The position numbers and the translations under genes are program-made. This document shows positions 1 to 9,928 of a DNA stretch of 64,000 bases, piece after piece (within the stretch, counting starts at the first letter, position 1; every line of letters starts with the position of its first letter). This stretch comes from Podospora pseudocomata (Eukaryota; Ascomycota; Sordariomycetes; Sordariales; Podosporaceae): positions 4,001,441 to 4,065,440 of the forward strand of contig NC_085891.1 of assembly GCF_035222375.1 (NCBI RefSeq), written 5' to 3'. The notes under the pieces were generated by a model that ran no database searches, was not told where the DNA came from, and was given only the letters and a program-made list of their open reading frames with translations.

Positions 1-190
1 GCAGGCATGCACCTGGGGTCAGGAGACAGATGGGACAGTTCCTTTGCTCTTTTTGTACTCTTTGCAGATATCATGTTCAGGACACATCGATAGACAAAGA
101 GCGTTTCTTTTTTTACTGAGATACCCCAATACCCATTACACCCTGATTATACAAATATTGCTTTCCATTACGGTCTCCCCCTACATGTTG

Positions 191-415
191 TTATGCAGGC
201 GGTGGCGGCGGCGGCGGAGGAGTTTCCCTTGACGACGCCGAAAACGACATGTGGCTCCCTTTGCTTCCGTAGCGGCTTCCTCTCCTTCGACTCCGGCTCC
301 TCCTCCTTACCCGTATCGATCTGCCGTACCGATGGCAAAAGTAAAAGCAGCCCACCAAGAAAGCTGTTACGAGAACACCCACGACAACACCGATGGTGAT
401 GTTCTGTTCTTGCAT
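191..415 (-). CDS. Possible small single-pass membrane protein with Arg/Ser-rich tail
   Basis: This 74-residue intronless frame has one clear hydrophobic segment at about residues 7-26. It is followed by a strongly basic Arg/Ser-rich stretch (about residues 31-50) and a terminal run of prolines. The order (short N-terminus, membrane segment, basic tail) predicts an N-out/C-in single-pass protein. The start is placed at the internal ATG (415) just before the hydrophobic segment; the frame stays open further upstream, but that extension looks non-coding. I do not recognise a family. The proline run is encoded by a GGC/GGT-rich repeat on the plus strand, so low-complexity DNA may be inflating the frame. 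No neighbouring gene informs a role. Confidence 0.4.
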   Translation of the reverse strand: MQEQNITIGVVVGVLVTAFLVGCFYFCHRYGRSIRVRRRSRSRRRGSRYGSKGSHMSFSASSRETPPPPPPPPA

Positions 416-1424
416 CGAGTATCGTTTTGTTAACTGGCTCGTCCATAGTGAGGACGATATCGGTTTATCGGCCCGCAGAACCGAGGCTTTTAATGAGAGG
501 TGCAACCATGAGGGGAATAACGCTGGTGCGGGGGAGGATGGTTGTGAGGGAAGCGGCACAAGCGTGCGAGCAGAGGCGAGAGGGGGTATAAACATGACGA
601 GTTTTGCTCAGACTGGATAGGTCACGAGGGTGGTAGACCTTGATTTTTTGCTAGCCCTGACTGGTTTTCAAATAAAATGCTCTGAAAATCCGGGCATGTG
701 ATTGTTGTATAGGTACAGAGGTCGAATCGCTTTCGAGATTCAGATTCAATGGGAAGTTGCTCAGACTGGATACAGAAAACAGAGGTTCCAAATGGGACTT
801 TTTTGGAGACTGGCGCTAGGAAGAAAAACGGCTGTTGAGAGAAAGAAAGGTGCAAGCCGTATGCAGGACGAGAAGAGAAACCTTTATATCCCTCTCCTGT
901 CGCTAGTGTAAAAGGTACGGGTGAGATAACAGCCATCGCGGGTGCTGATGTAAAATGTCGACTGACCAATATTGCTCATTTTCTTGGTAGCACGGAGGCA
1001 TGGGGGCAGCAGAAGCAGGGCTGCAGATGGGTGCCAGTGGTGTTGCCTGCGTGGTGGGATTGGGGGCTTGAGGGTTGATGCTGGAGGAGCAAAGTTGGAG
1101 ACGAAGCGACCCAGTTCACAGATGGACATCTGCAGCTAGTTTAGCCAGTACCGGTACAACCTATCAGGCATCAGCTGGGACGACTGACTGCATGATTGTG
1201 CATATCACAACCCAATGATATCAGGACGGGTTCAACTTGCGGGGCTGACACGGCCTATTACCGACCACATTGCAGAATATGTATGCCCGGTCTGACGAAT
1301 GGCCCACCAGTCAGACAAGCAAGAAGTTACGGAAGTGCGGTACAGAGCGATCACCAAGGTAGAAGACCAGGTAAGGCAGGGGGTAGTAGAGGCACAGGAA
1401 TCGGCATCATCTTCGTCTACTTGC
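416..1424. other. Non-coding stretch, no gene recognised
   Basis: Open frames here are short, lack family motifs and overlap on both strands. No tRNA, repeat or splice-supported gene was seen. Confidence 0.5.
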
Positions 1425-1868
1425 CAGTTCAATGGCTTTAGATACCGTTCAACAATCCAAAATTCAACTGCTATCTCTCGAACCGAGACGCTTTTGCAAG
1501 AGCAAGCCTTCCATACCACTTTCCCATTTCGATCCCACCCATCACCCCGCTCTGGAGTGTGAGCCTTCCGTGGCTACCAGTTCAATGGTTATGGATCGTG
1601 TTCAACAACCCACAATTCAACTGCCATCTCTCAGATCTAACCTCGCTTGCAACTATCTGACTGTACAGGTGGCCTTTCCTCTTGCTCTTTTGGCGATGCC
1701 GGTTCTTGTGAAATGAAGCTTTTGATGGCGAGTGCCAGACTTCCACATGACTTTCGAGTTTCAATCCCGCCCATCAGCCCGCCATGCCTGCCAATTCAAT
1801 GACTTTGAATCCCGTTCAGACCCACACTCCAGCTGCTTTCTTTCAGATCCAGCCGCTTTGCAAGTCAT
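1425..1868. repeat. Degenerate tandem repeat, about three units
   Basis: A block starting CAGTTCAATGG recurs at 1425, 1578 and (as CAATTCAATGA) 1792. Each copy is followed by a GTTCA..CAATTCAACTG-like core and, further on, a C-rich TCTC and GCTTTTGCAAG or similar segment. A linker TTTC(A/G)ATCCC(A/G)CCCATCA lies before copies 2 and 3. Unit spacing is 153 and 214 bp, so the array is old and has indels. It encodes nothing convincing. Confidence 0.6.
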
Positions 1869-2326
1869 GTTGAGACCGAGTGGTTTTAGCAATGTAAGCA
1901 AGTAGCTGGGTGGGCAACAGCGCTGCCCCCCATGGGGTTATATGCTCGAGTTCAGTCTCTTTCTTCCGTTTCCAGTAGGGGACACCACTCATGACCAACT
2001 ATCGTTTTGAGACCCCCCCCATAATCTTAACATGGACGGCGACTTGGTGAAGTTTGGCGCCGCTGCTTCTATGCAGCCAAAGATCCGGGCTGGAAATCCG
2101 GCATGTATGGCTGGCCAGTCCGGATGGTGCTAGGGCAATGATTTAGGTCTTCACCGGCACCATGAATAACTGCACCATCCTGGCGCAGGGTGATATCAAG
2201 GGCGGCAGTACTACCAGACATGTTCACCAGCAGCACCATATAAACATGAGTCAACACAGATCCAGATCCCCTCCAGCTTAGAAAGCTGGACGACGTAAAA
2301 ATAAATGTGGGAAGTTAATAAATAGG
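1869..2326. other. Intergenic, nothing recognised
   Basis: No gene, RNA or repeat was recognised between the tandem repeat and the first DNA transposon. Confidence 0.5.
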
Positions 2327-2328
2327 TA

Positions 2329-3455
2329 ACGTGCGTGATAAGCGAGTGACACAGACAAGCGAGCGACACACTTTCCACCACCCCACCATAACTGTCCTCA
2401 ATTATACAACCACAACACTAGGAAACTACAATAACTGAATTAGAAATAGATGAATCAGATGATCCTGCAGCCTCCTTGCAGGTGCGTACATTATGGCCTG
2501 GCTTACCGCACACGCCACAGCACTGAATCTTCGGACGAGACCCCTTGCACCACCACCACTTTGTCGATCTTCCTGGATTACCTGCTCACCTACAGCCTTC
2601 TGATCCAGTAGATCCTGTGCCTCTTGTACAGTAAGTGACCCTCCAAGCCTCACGCGTGTTTTTTTTGGCTCTCCGTCTCTTACTAAGCTCCTCATTGGCC
2701 TTGCGTAGCGAAGAGACCTCTGCACGGAGAAGAGCCACCTGGTGCATCATAGCCGTTGTACCCTTAGCAAGCTGGTCTACCGCAACCAGCATTGAAGTCG
2801 GGGAGCTATTTGATGGTTGGTAATGCGAGTCTTAATGAGCGTTGACTGTGAGTTGGCTTCTCGAGGGTTGTGTGGTGTCTGGGAGACCCAAGGTTGTGCA
2901 GTGCCGGGCCGTGAGTTTGGAGGTGTTGGCGTACGAAGCTTTACATCTAGCTTGGAAAGCACCCTCTCTGGATCGTACGGTATAAGGCCAGCACCTGCAA
3001 AGCCACCCTGTATATTCTTCTCTGTTATAGAGGCGAAGAAGGCTTCGCGAAGGCACAGAGGAACTCGAGCTTGCTTATATGGTTGATATGTATGCGCATT
3101 AAGGCCTCGATCTGGCGACCGTACGCCTGTTTTAGCGGCCCAAAGCAGCCAACATCGAGTGGCTGAAGGAGGTGGGAGGAGTGTGGAGGCATGCAGGGCG
3201 TGATAATGTTATTCTGCTGGCAGTGGCTCGTCGGCGCGCAAGGGTTTTGAAAGCAACATTATAGACGTTAGCTGCAGCTCGTAAACTCAGATCTTTATCT
3301 TTTTCGAGATCTTGAAGGGCCATAATAAGCCTGCCTTCTTTTGATGGTGAGGTCATATTGTGTTGTGGAAGAAAGTGATGTTGAAGGTGGAGGTGTTGTG
3401 TTGTGGGGGGAAGTGTGTCACTCGCTTATCTGTGTCACTCGCTTATCACGCACGT
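2329..3455 (-). mobile_element. Internally deleted pogo/Fot1-type DNA transposon (1127 bp)
   Basis: The terminal inverted repeats begin ACGTGCGTGATAAGCGAGTG on the left and match the reverse complement on the right (3455 inward). A TA dinucleotide sits outside both ends (2327-2328 and 3456-3457), the target duplication of the Tc1/mariner superfamily. Each terminal repeat holds two tandem copies of a GATAAGCGAGTGACACA-like motif, the usual layout for a transposase-binding site. The interior carries only the two ends of a transposase. The TIR differs from that of the two full-length copies (3560-5418 and 50715-52574), so this is a sister subfamily and not a deletion product of those exact copies. 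Confidence 0.88.
2418..3356 (-). pseudogene. Transposase remnant, centre deleted
   Basis: The minus strand starts with an N-terminal psq-type helix-turn-helix segment (from 3356, MTSPSKEGRLIMALQDLEKD). It then jumps near 3230 directly into the C-terminal part of the DDE domain, the region that in the longer copies reads PPHSSHYLQPLDVGCFGPLK. The CENP-B-type HTH and the first two catalytic aspartates are missing. The C-terminal part is shifted between frames, including at an eight-T run (2659-2666) matching a five- or six-base run in the other copies, and the zinc-knuckle tail is degraded. It cannot encode an active transposase but could be mobilised in trans. Confidence 0.85.
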
Positions 3456-3470
3456 TATTGGAAGATACTT

Positions 3471-3557
3471 AATAGGTGTTGAAAGATATCTTGGTCGAAA
3501 GTTAAAAGGTCATCTATAGGTGTTAAATGATGGTTGATAACTGTGAAAAAAATAGTC
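3471..3557. repeat. AT-rich degenerate minisatellite, left part
   Basis: Units resembling TATAGGTGTTAAAAGATAGTC recur between transposon 1 and transposon 2. The same unit resumes at 5421 on the far side of transposon 2, so that element sits inside the array. Confidence 0.7.
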
Positions 3558-3559
3558 TA

Positions 3560-5418
3560 ACGTACATTATAAGCGAGTCGCGCATATAAGCGAGTCGCGC
3601 ACTCTCTGTTACCCTACCACAACTATCCTCAATTACACAACCACAACACTAGGAAACTACAATAACTGAATCAGAAACAGATGAATCAGATGATTCTGCA
3701 GCCTCCTGGCATGTACGTGCATTATGGCCAGGCTTGCCGCACACACCACAGCACCGAACCTTCGTACGAGCTCCCCTGCATTACCGCCATCCTGCTGCGT
3801 TTCTTGCGCTGCCTCCCCACCCACGGCCTTCTGGTCAAGTATATCCTTTGCATCTTGCACAGTAAGTGATCCTCCGAGCCGCACACGTGTTTTTGGCTCT
3901 CCGGCGCTTACTTAGTGCCTCGTTGGCCTTGCGCGGGTGAAGTGTTCTCTGCACGAAGGAGAGCCACCTGGTGCATCACAGCCATTGTACTCTTAGCAAG
4001 CTGGTCCACAGCAGCCAACATTGAAGTCGGGGAGCTATTTTGATGGTTGGCAATGCGAGTCTTGATAAGCGTTGACTGCGAGTCAGCTTCTCGGGGGTTG
4101 TGTGGTGTCTGGAAGACCCAAGGTTGTGCAGTGCCGGGCCGTGAGTTTGGAGGTGTTGGCGTACGAAGCTTTACATCTAGCTTGGAAAGCACCCTCTCTG
4201 GATCGTACGGCGCAAGGCCAGCACCTGCAAAGCCACCCTGTATATTCTTCTCTGTTATAGAGGCAAAAAAGGCCTCGCGGAAGGCACAGAGGAACTCGAG
4301 CTTGCTTACGTGGTTGATATGCATGCGCATCAAGTCCTCGATCTGGCGGCCGTACGCCTGCTTCAATGGCCCCAAGCAGCCGACATCGAGTGGCTGGAGG
4401 TAGTGTGAAGAATGCGGAGGCATGCAGAGCGTGATGATGTTGTTCTGCTGGCAGTAGCGCTCAAATTCAGTCGAGTGGTGGCTTTCGTGGCCGTCGAGGA
4501 TCAACAACCGGTATTTGCCCTTTGTGCGGGACGCTGTGTGATAGTCGAAGTGCTTGATCCAATCTAGGCCTACCGGATTGGTAGTCCAGCCATTATCGGT
4601 GGTTGCGATGCGCCAGGTAGACGGTAGGTTGCACTCGGTGTACCAGTTAGCAAGGTGGTACTGTGCGGCCAAGATGATGAAGGGAGGGATAGCCCAGCCG
4701 AGGGCATTGACTCCCCTGGATCACCGTTGCCCATTCGCGGTTGCCAGGCTGGGCCAGTTTCGCCTTGCTAAGGCCGTCTGAGGTCGTAACTACCATGCCC
4801 GCGAAGATAATACCCATCATAAACCCAGTCTCGTCGAAGTTGTAGACATCGTCATCCACAATACCGTACTTGGCCTTGGTGTTCCGCACAAGCGTGAACC
4901 ACTCGCTGATGACCTTTGGATCCTCGCACTTGGCCCTCTGGTAGTCGTATCTACGTGTAAAACGCGTACGGAGCTGTGGCTGGCGTTTGACGAAGTTGTG
5001 TGCCCAGAGCTTGCCAACAGGGGCGCGTCGCGTACGCGTAGCAGTTGGTTGGCCATATCTTCCACACCACGCAATCTTGGTGGAAAAGCTCGCGCACATA
5101 GCTCAATAACGTATTGAATAATAGCATCCTCTTCTGATTGAGTGAGCTTCTTCGAATTGGGCGTGGTGTCGCGTCGTGCAGGCCGGCCAGCGCGTCGGTC
5201 ACGGAGGGTTGATGGTGGTACATTATAGAGCTTAGCTGCGGCTCTGAGGCGTAATTTTTCGTCCTTTTGAGAGCTTCAAGGGCTAAGATTACCCTCGCTT
5301 CCTTTAAAGTAGGTGGCATGTTGGGTTGTAGAGAAAAATGATGTTAAGTGTAGAGAGAAAGCGTCGCAATGGCCAGTGCGCGACTCGCTTATATGCGCGA
5401 CTCGCTTATAATGTACGT
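3560..5418 (-). mobile_element. Full-length pogo/Fot1-type DNA transposon, copy 2 (1859 bp)
   Basis: The terminal inverted repeat begins ACGTACATTATAAGCGAGTC at 3560 and is mirrored at 5418; TA flanks both sides (3558-3559, 5419-5420). Each TIR contains two tandem copies of a TATAAGCGAGTCGCGCA motif. The element carries a single transposase gene on the minus strand and nearly fills 1.86 kb, as expected of Fot1-type elements. It is almost identical to the copy at 50715-52574 but in the opposite orientation. It entered at a TA within a minisatellite unit (..AGTC|TA|TAGG..). Confidence 0.93.
3649..5319 (-). pseudogene. Fot1/pogo transposase with C-terminal zinc knuckle, frameshifted
   Basis: In order, the frame fragments encode a psq-type HTH (from the start at 5319), a CENP-B-type DNA-binding segment, a DDE_1 catalytic domain (FDETGF, LDGHESH and PLDVGC carry the three expected acidic positions) and a C-terminal coiled stretch. 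Comparison with the copy at 50814 shows at least four single-base length changes: a lost C near 5268, a four- instead of five-base C run at 5020-5023 (minus-strand sense), a four-base G run at 4713-4716, and a five-base A run at 3890-3894. None of the fragments alone contains a complete catalytic domain, so as read the gene is dead. Confidence 0.88.
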
Positions 5419-5420
5419 TA

Positions 5421-5560
5421 TAGGTATTTAAAATTTGCTAATATGTATTAAAAGATAGTCTATAGGTGCTAAAAATAATCTGTAGGTATTAATAAATAGT
5501 CTGTAAGTATTGAAAGATAGCCTATAGGTGTTAATAGATAGTCTATATCCACTTAAAAAC
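5421..5560. repeat. AT-rich degenerate minisatellite, right part (about 21-bp unit)
   Basis: About five to six units of the form TATAGGTRTTAATARATAGTC follow transposon 2, with substitutions and small indels. Looser copies continue to about 5640. The array is AT-rich compared with surrounding genes and non-coding. Confidence 0.75.
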
Positions 5561-6124
5561 TGCTAAAATGCGTTAACGTTAAAGTCTCCTTATTAGGTTC
5601 TTTAGTATAGTGAAGAGGTGTTAAAATAGTCGTCAACTGGTGTTCCAAGGTGTTCTAAGGTGGTGGGTAGGTAAGTATTAAAGTAGAGTCTTGGGGACTG
5701 CTACACTAAACCAGCCATGTATTTTATGCAAGAAACCGCAGAAAGCTGCAGTTAAAAACTGTCCCGGTCAACCGATTCAAAGAACGTTTATCACCTACCT
5801 GCAAGCGTTGGACGTCCTTGTTGTGATGAGCAGCTACATCCACTTCAATCAGGCGGGATGCGAGCATGGAAAGAGGGACCAGGACAGGAAGACAAGATCT
5901 CCCAACTCTCTGAGAAGTTTTCCAGGTAGGCCGTTGTTCTGAGTGATGTTGGATATGAACTCGGCTGCTCGTGAGGCTACCCACGCGGGTGTCAGTGCCG
6001 CCGCCGCTCGCCTGTTCGCAGCATTTTAAAACCATTGTTGGATAAACCCTATTAAGAGAGCACCTAGCAACTGAAAATCAGCATCTTATGAATCAAAACC
6101 TTTCTTTACTTAATGTATAAAATC
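5561..6124. other. AT-rich intergenic region, no gene recognised
   Basis: Fading minisatellite units are followed by sequence without family-like open frames, up to the tRNA. Confidence 0.5.
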
Positions 6125-6213
6125 GCGGGTTTAGCTCAGTTGGGAGAGCGTCAGACTGAAGTCCACTTCAATCCTTAATCTGAAGGTCATGTGTTCGATC
6201 CACATAAACCGCA
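6125..6213 (+). tRNA. tRNA-Phe (GAA) with intron
   Basis: The sequence folds as a cloverleaf: acceptor GCGGGTT with AAACCGC and discriminator A, D-arm TTAGCTCAGTTGGGAGAGC, anticodon arm CAGACTGAAG .. ATCTG with anticodon GAA, and T-arm with GTTCGATCC. A roughly 16-nt intron (TCCACTTCAATCCTTA, about 6162-6177) sits one base 3' of the anticodon, the canonical position. It contains CTTCA, complementary to the anticodon region, as in other nuclear tRNA-Phe precursors. The acceptor stem has one G-A mismatch at the fifth pair. The neighbourhood is transposon-rich. Confidence 0.93.
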
Positions 6214-6541
6214 TCTGCTTTTGTTTTTGTGACCTCCTCTTTTTGTCACCAGGGAACTGAGTTGTCAGCAGATGTTTTGGCAGAGGTCATGCCTTGTCGA
6301 CCTATGATTCACACTTTGTGTAAGCAAAAGATCGCTATGATATTTAAGATATTCTTTCTGTAATGCATTATCTCTCTATATGTGCTACCCTGTCGTTTAT
6401 AACATTAACTAGTATCTAAAACCCGGTCTTGTTTTCAAGAACATGTGCCCAAACGCCGCCCCAAATTGTCAGACGATAACCGCTGATCTTGTGTTGGGCT
6501 CGTGGGCATCTATGACTTCCCAAGCCCGGTCCTAACATGCT
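6214..6541. other. Short intergenic gap between tRNA-Phe and the isocyanide synthase stop
   Basis: A T-rich stretch (TTTGTTTTTGTG) right after the tRNA is a plausible Pol III terminator. Nothing else was recognised. Confidence 0.5.
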
Positions 6542-8677
6542 TTACAGGACAGGTGCAGGCGATTTTACAACCGGCAAAATAGTCACAACTGCCACGTCGT
6601 TGCTCTTTTCCGCAGCGGATGACAACCCAAAGAAGGTATATCTCTTCTTGGTTCCAGCGGACTGTGGGGTTACAGCTGGATTTGGTGGAATGGTCTGCTG
6701 ATTGGAAGCCGCCACGGTTTTTTCTGAAAAGGTAAACATTCTCTTTCCCACCCTCGGAGCCGCTGTCATTGGCCCCTGCGGACCTCGAGCTTTTGGCACA
6801 CTCGGAGACGAACTCTTCATGGCCTCTGACATGGAAAGCGTGGCTCGCCTGAACAACTGCGGCGAGGAACGGATGGGTGTCGAGACCCTGTTGAAGAGGG
6901 GCCCAATCTTCTCCGACATGGTGACCACAATCGGCCTCTTTGGCGGCTTGGTGAGCTCGAAGTATGCTCGGCCAGAGTCAGTTTTGGTGAGAGAGCCAGT
7001 GAAGGAGCCCTTGCTCAGGGCGGCGCGGGCGATTTTGGCCTTGGTCATCAGCATCATTTCACTCCCTTGGAGCGCCACCACGCAGTTGTGCCAGGGGGTG
7101 GGCACATGGAGCAGGTCGATCGAAGTCATGAGTTCGCCGTCGGCCGAAAGGGAGGTGACGGCCCGTACCTTGGCGGGGTCCACAAGCTGAATGCCAAACT
7201 TGGGACCGGCATTGTTGTGTGCGTGAATGGATAGCCGGATGTAGTTGGGAAACAGTATCTCGACGAGGTTGGAGTAGGCGTGGTTGCGTACAATCATCTC
7301 GAAGGCCACCTTGGCTGACAGCTTCTTTTGCTTGGACCGTGACATCCTTTGGGTCAGCGGGTGGTTTTCCAGATCCTCGAGCACGAACTTGGAAAAGCCG
7401 CGGTACAGACGGGTGATTGTGGCATCCTTGGAATCAATCTTTGCCCGAATAGCCTCTTTACGAGGCCCGGACCCCGCAACAAGCATCCGCCTACAGAGCT
7501 CGGCTTCCTCAGTAATCTTGGTGTCTAGGTAGTGTTCAATCGGGGGAAGGCTGAGCCGGGATGCTAGAGTGGAAAGGTCATCGTTCCGGGACGCCAGTCG
7601 GAAGAGATCAACGAGAGACTTGAAGCCTATACGATCAGGATCCCCGAAATGAGAGCCAACCTCCCGGTTCATATCTTTGAGCAAGGCGGTATACCTGTCC
7701 ACCTCGCCGTCATCGACACCAATGCAGTCGCTAAAGACGTGTCCGTCACTGATAACCCAGAGTTTGGCGCCAGGCATGTAAATCTTTTCGATTTCGGTGA
7801 CAAAACCGTGCAGCCTCTCCAAGGCAAGCTCTTCGCCACGATCTGGATCTGGGCCAGTAACCTTGTCGGGATTGGATGACTTGCATGGAAATGCAGGAAG
7901 ACACATCTCGAGTTTGGCCTTGCGTGATGTAAAGTGGCGCACCCGTTGTGTAAAGTACTTGCGGCCTGAGACCTTCCATTGGTCACCCTTGCTACCGTCG
8001 TACCTGAGGTAACTGTCGAAGAGGTCAACTATCTGCTCGGTTACAGCTTCGATATCGGCATCCTCTCCTGCTGCTGAGACTGGCAGGGTATGGGTCGTGA
8101 GGTCGGCCTGGGTGAGGAGGAGGTCGACGAAGAATTTCTCAAACGCGTCCCCGTCCACAATACGTCCATGGTTTCCAATCATGATGGCGGTGGTGTAGCC
8201 CTGACCATCGGGGGACGATGATTGGTATATTTTGGCATCGGGCTTGCTGTGGCTTGACCGGATTGTTGACCAATTGTCCTGAACCCATTGCTTTTGAGAG
8301 CCGGTGCAGTGAACAAGGTTCCCCTCGGAGTCCCGGAGGTAGGAACCTTGATAGCGAAAATAGATGGACTGGCCTTCGTTGCCAAACTCCACGACCATTG
8401 CCATGTTGACGTTTGGTGCCTTTTGTGCAGGGACAGGGGAACTGGGAGGGTTAAGAGAGTTGAGACGGTTCCGCAATGACTCCTCGGCTTGGTGGAAGAT
8501 GTGGTAGCAAGAGATGTGGACAAGGACAATGTGACACACGGCGAGGATGCAGAAGCTAAGCAACTGAAAAACACTTGGTAGGCAAGAGGTGTCTTGGGCG
8601 CAAAGTGCAGATGTCGTGTAGTAGGTGAAGACTGGGGGGGTGATGAGCAAACACGCCCTCACCAAGTAGGAGATCAT
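6542..8677 (-). CDS. Isocyanide synthase, DIT1/PvcA family, with N-terminal membrane segments
   Basis: The 711-residue intronless protein carries the DIT1_PvcA domain across about residues 150-540. Recognisable blocks include PAFPCKSSNPDKV (262-274), the signature ISDGHVFSD (309-317) followed by GVDDGEVDRY, and a TPWH block near the domain end. The family joins an amino acid, usually tyrosine or tryptophan, to ribulose-5-phosphate to form an isocyanide; yeast DIT1 makes the formyl-tyrosine precursor of spore-wall dityrosine. The first about 65 residues form two hydrophobic helices, so this version looks membrane-anchored, unlike the bacterial enzymes. The C-terminal 150 residues are Ser/Pro-rich and probably disordered. 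The gene lies next to a CYP56-like P450 and an MFS transporter, the classical partners. The substrate cannot be read from sequence. Confidence 0.92.
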   Translation of the reverse strand: MISYLVRACLLITPPVFTYYTTSALCAQDTSCLPSVFQLLSFCILAVCHIVLVHISCYHIFHQAEESLRNRLNSLNPPSSPVPAQKAPNVNMAMVVEFGNEGQSIYFRYQGSYLRDSEGNLVHCTGSQKQWVQDNWSTIRSSHSKPDAKIYQSSSPDGQGYTTAIMIGNHGRIVDGDAFEKFFVDLLLTQADLTTHTLPVSAAGEDADIEAVTEQIVDLFDSYLRYDGSKGDQWKVSGRKYFTQRVRHFTSRKAKLEMCLPAFPCKSSNPDKVTGPDPDRGEELALERLHGFVTEIEKIYMPGAKLWVISDGHVFSDCIGVDDGEVDRYTALLKDMNREVGSHFGDPDRIGFKSLVDLFRLASRNDDLSTLASRLSLPPIEHYLDTKITEEAELCRRMLVAGSGPRKEAIRAKIDSKDATITRLYRGFSKFVLEDLENHPLTQRMSRSKQKKLSAKVAFEMIVRNHAYSNLVEILFPNYIRLSIHAHNNAGPKFGIQLVDPAKVRAVTSLSADGELMTSIDLLHVPTPWHNCVVALQGSEMMLMTKAKIARAALSKGSFTGSLTKTDSGRAYFELTKPPKRPIVVTMSEKIGPLFNRVSTPIRSSPQLFRRATLSMSEAMKSSSPSVPKARGPQGPMTAAPRVGKRMFTFSEKTVAASNQQTIPPNPAVTPQSAGTKKRYTFFGLSSAAEKSNDVAVVTILPVVKSPAPVL

Positions 8678-9928
8678 GGCATCCTTTGTATATCACGTTC
8701 CTCTCCCAGAACCACGTGTATCAACAGCCTCCTGCTGTCCTGCCCTTCCGGGTATTGGCGGCCGCAAGTTGCAGCAAGGCTAGATAGGTAGGCCACGGTT
8801 CTGGAGGCCCTGCAGCGTTGTTGTCGTTTTTCTGCTTGTCCCGGTACCCGGGTCAAGGCAAGTGTTTTGTTGGGTCCGAGAGTTGCCGCTGCAGGGCTGA
8901 GAGATGTTACTGCCACAGTCCCAAAAAAGACTGGATTGTGATGTTGATTCGGCGGCAGAGCAGGCGAGTGGTTGGCAGAAGCTGTCGATGCTGTGTCGAT
9001 GCTGTGTTGTGTTGCTGCAGGCATCACGCAGATCTGTCCGTGGCTTGTCGTTGACGTGACAGGACCGGGCCGGGGGGCATGGCCGGGCAGGCTGGAGCGG
9101 GGTACCGGTAGTCCGCCAACTGAATCCATTCACATGCGCACCATCTATTTGTTTGATGACTGAACCAGGCTGAAGTGGGCTTTTTTTGAGTTGGTTGGTA
9201 ACCGCCTCGCACCACAATCGAGCACGAGATAGGCGCTCTTGGTGCTTCGAGTCATTGCCTGGGGCTGGAGCCATCATACTGTGTGGATGCAGATAGGCGC
9301 AAGCATACTCGTACAAATGTCAAAAGGGGGGCTTGGGCGGCCTGCCTCGGTCACGGTGCGACCGCCGCGTACTGCGAAGACGGCCGAATCACGAATGCAG
9401 ATATGGATAGCAGACGTCGTGTTTCCTGTGGGTGATCAGGAAGGCCGAGCTTGGCTCGTCTGCATATCTCCAGTCGTCCTGAGTAACTGTTCGGTACCCG
9501 TGGCACCACGCGCATGGCCCGTGGCCGGCTCTCTCCGTCATCCACCAACGATAATCCAATCGACTTTTGTCGGTACTCAGATCCCTCTGACAGATTCCAT
9601 GGATGACTTAAACTTGGAAGCAGCATGCGCATTCGGCCGCCATGCCGGTCCACGACATGATACCCACGCCAAGACGTGTCTGCATGATAGGCAGGTACCT
9701 ATTGTGAAGATATCACCACATTCGGCGCACTGGGAAAACACGATAATCAACACACGGCAGCATGAGTCCAGAGTATTGTTTGGTACGGCACAATCATCAA
9801 TGTGAGACAATTTACATGCACGTTCTTATAAACGCCTACCCAATCTACGTTATGCCCGCTTCCGCTCTCCAGGGACCAACGATCCATTCAACTTTCAGCC
9901 CTTCTTCTCGGACCCCAACTCCCTGCTA
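8678..9928. other. Intergenic region upstream of the isocyanide synthase
   Basis: About 1.25 kb lies between the P450 stop and the synthase start, both genes on the minus strand. It must hold the synthase promoter. Open frames on both strands overlap and show no family features. Confidence 0.5.

Noticed and set aside
2329-5418. RIP-type mutation of the DNA transposons
   Set aside because: The copies keep high similarity, ordinary base composition and intact termini; changes seen are indels in homopolymers, not C-to-T floods. A dinucleotide index would be needed to exclude mild RIP.
8780-9316. 178-residue minus-strand frame upstream of the isocyanide synthase
   Set aside because: It overlaps another frame of similar length on the opposite strand and shows no protein-like pattern; the region is better read as promoter.
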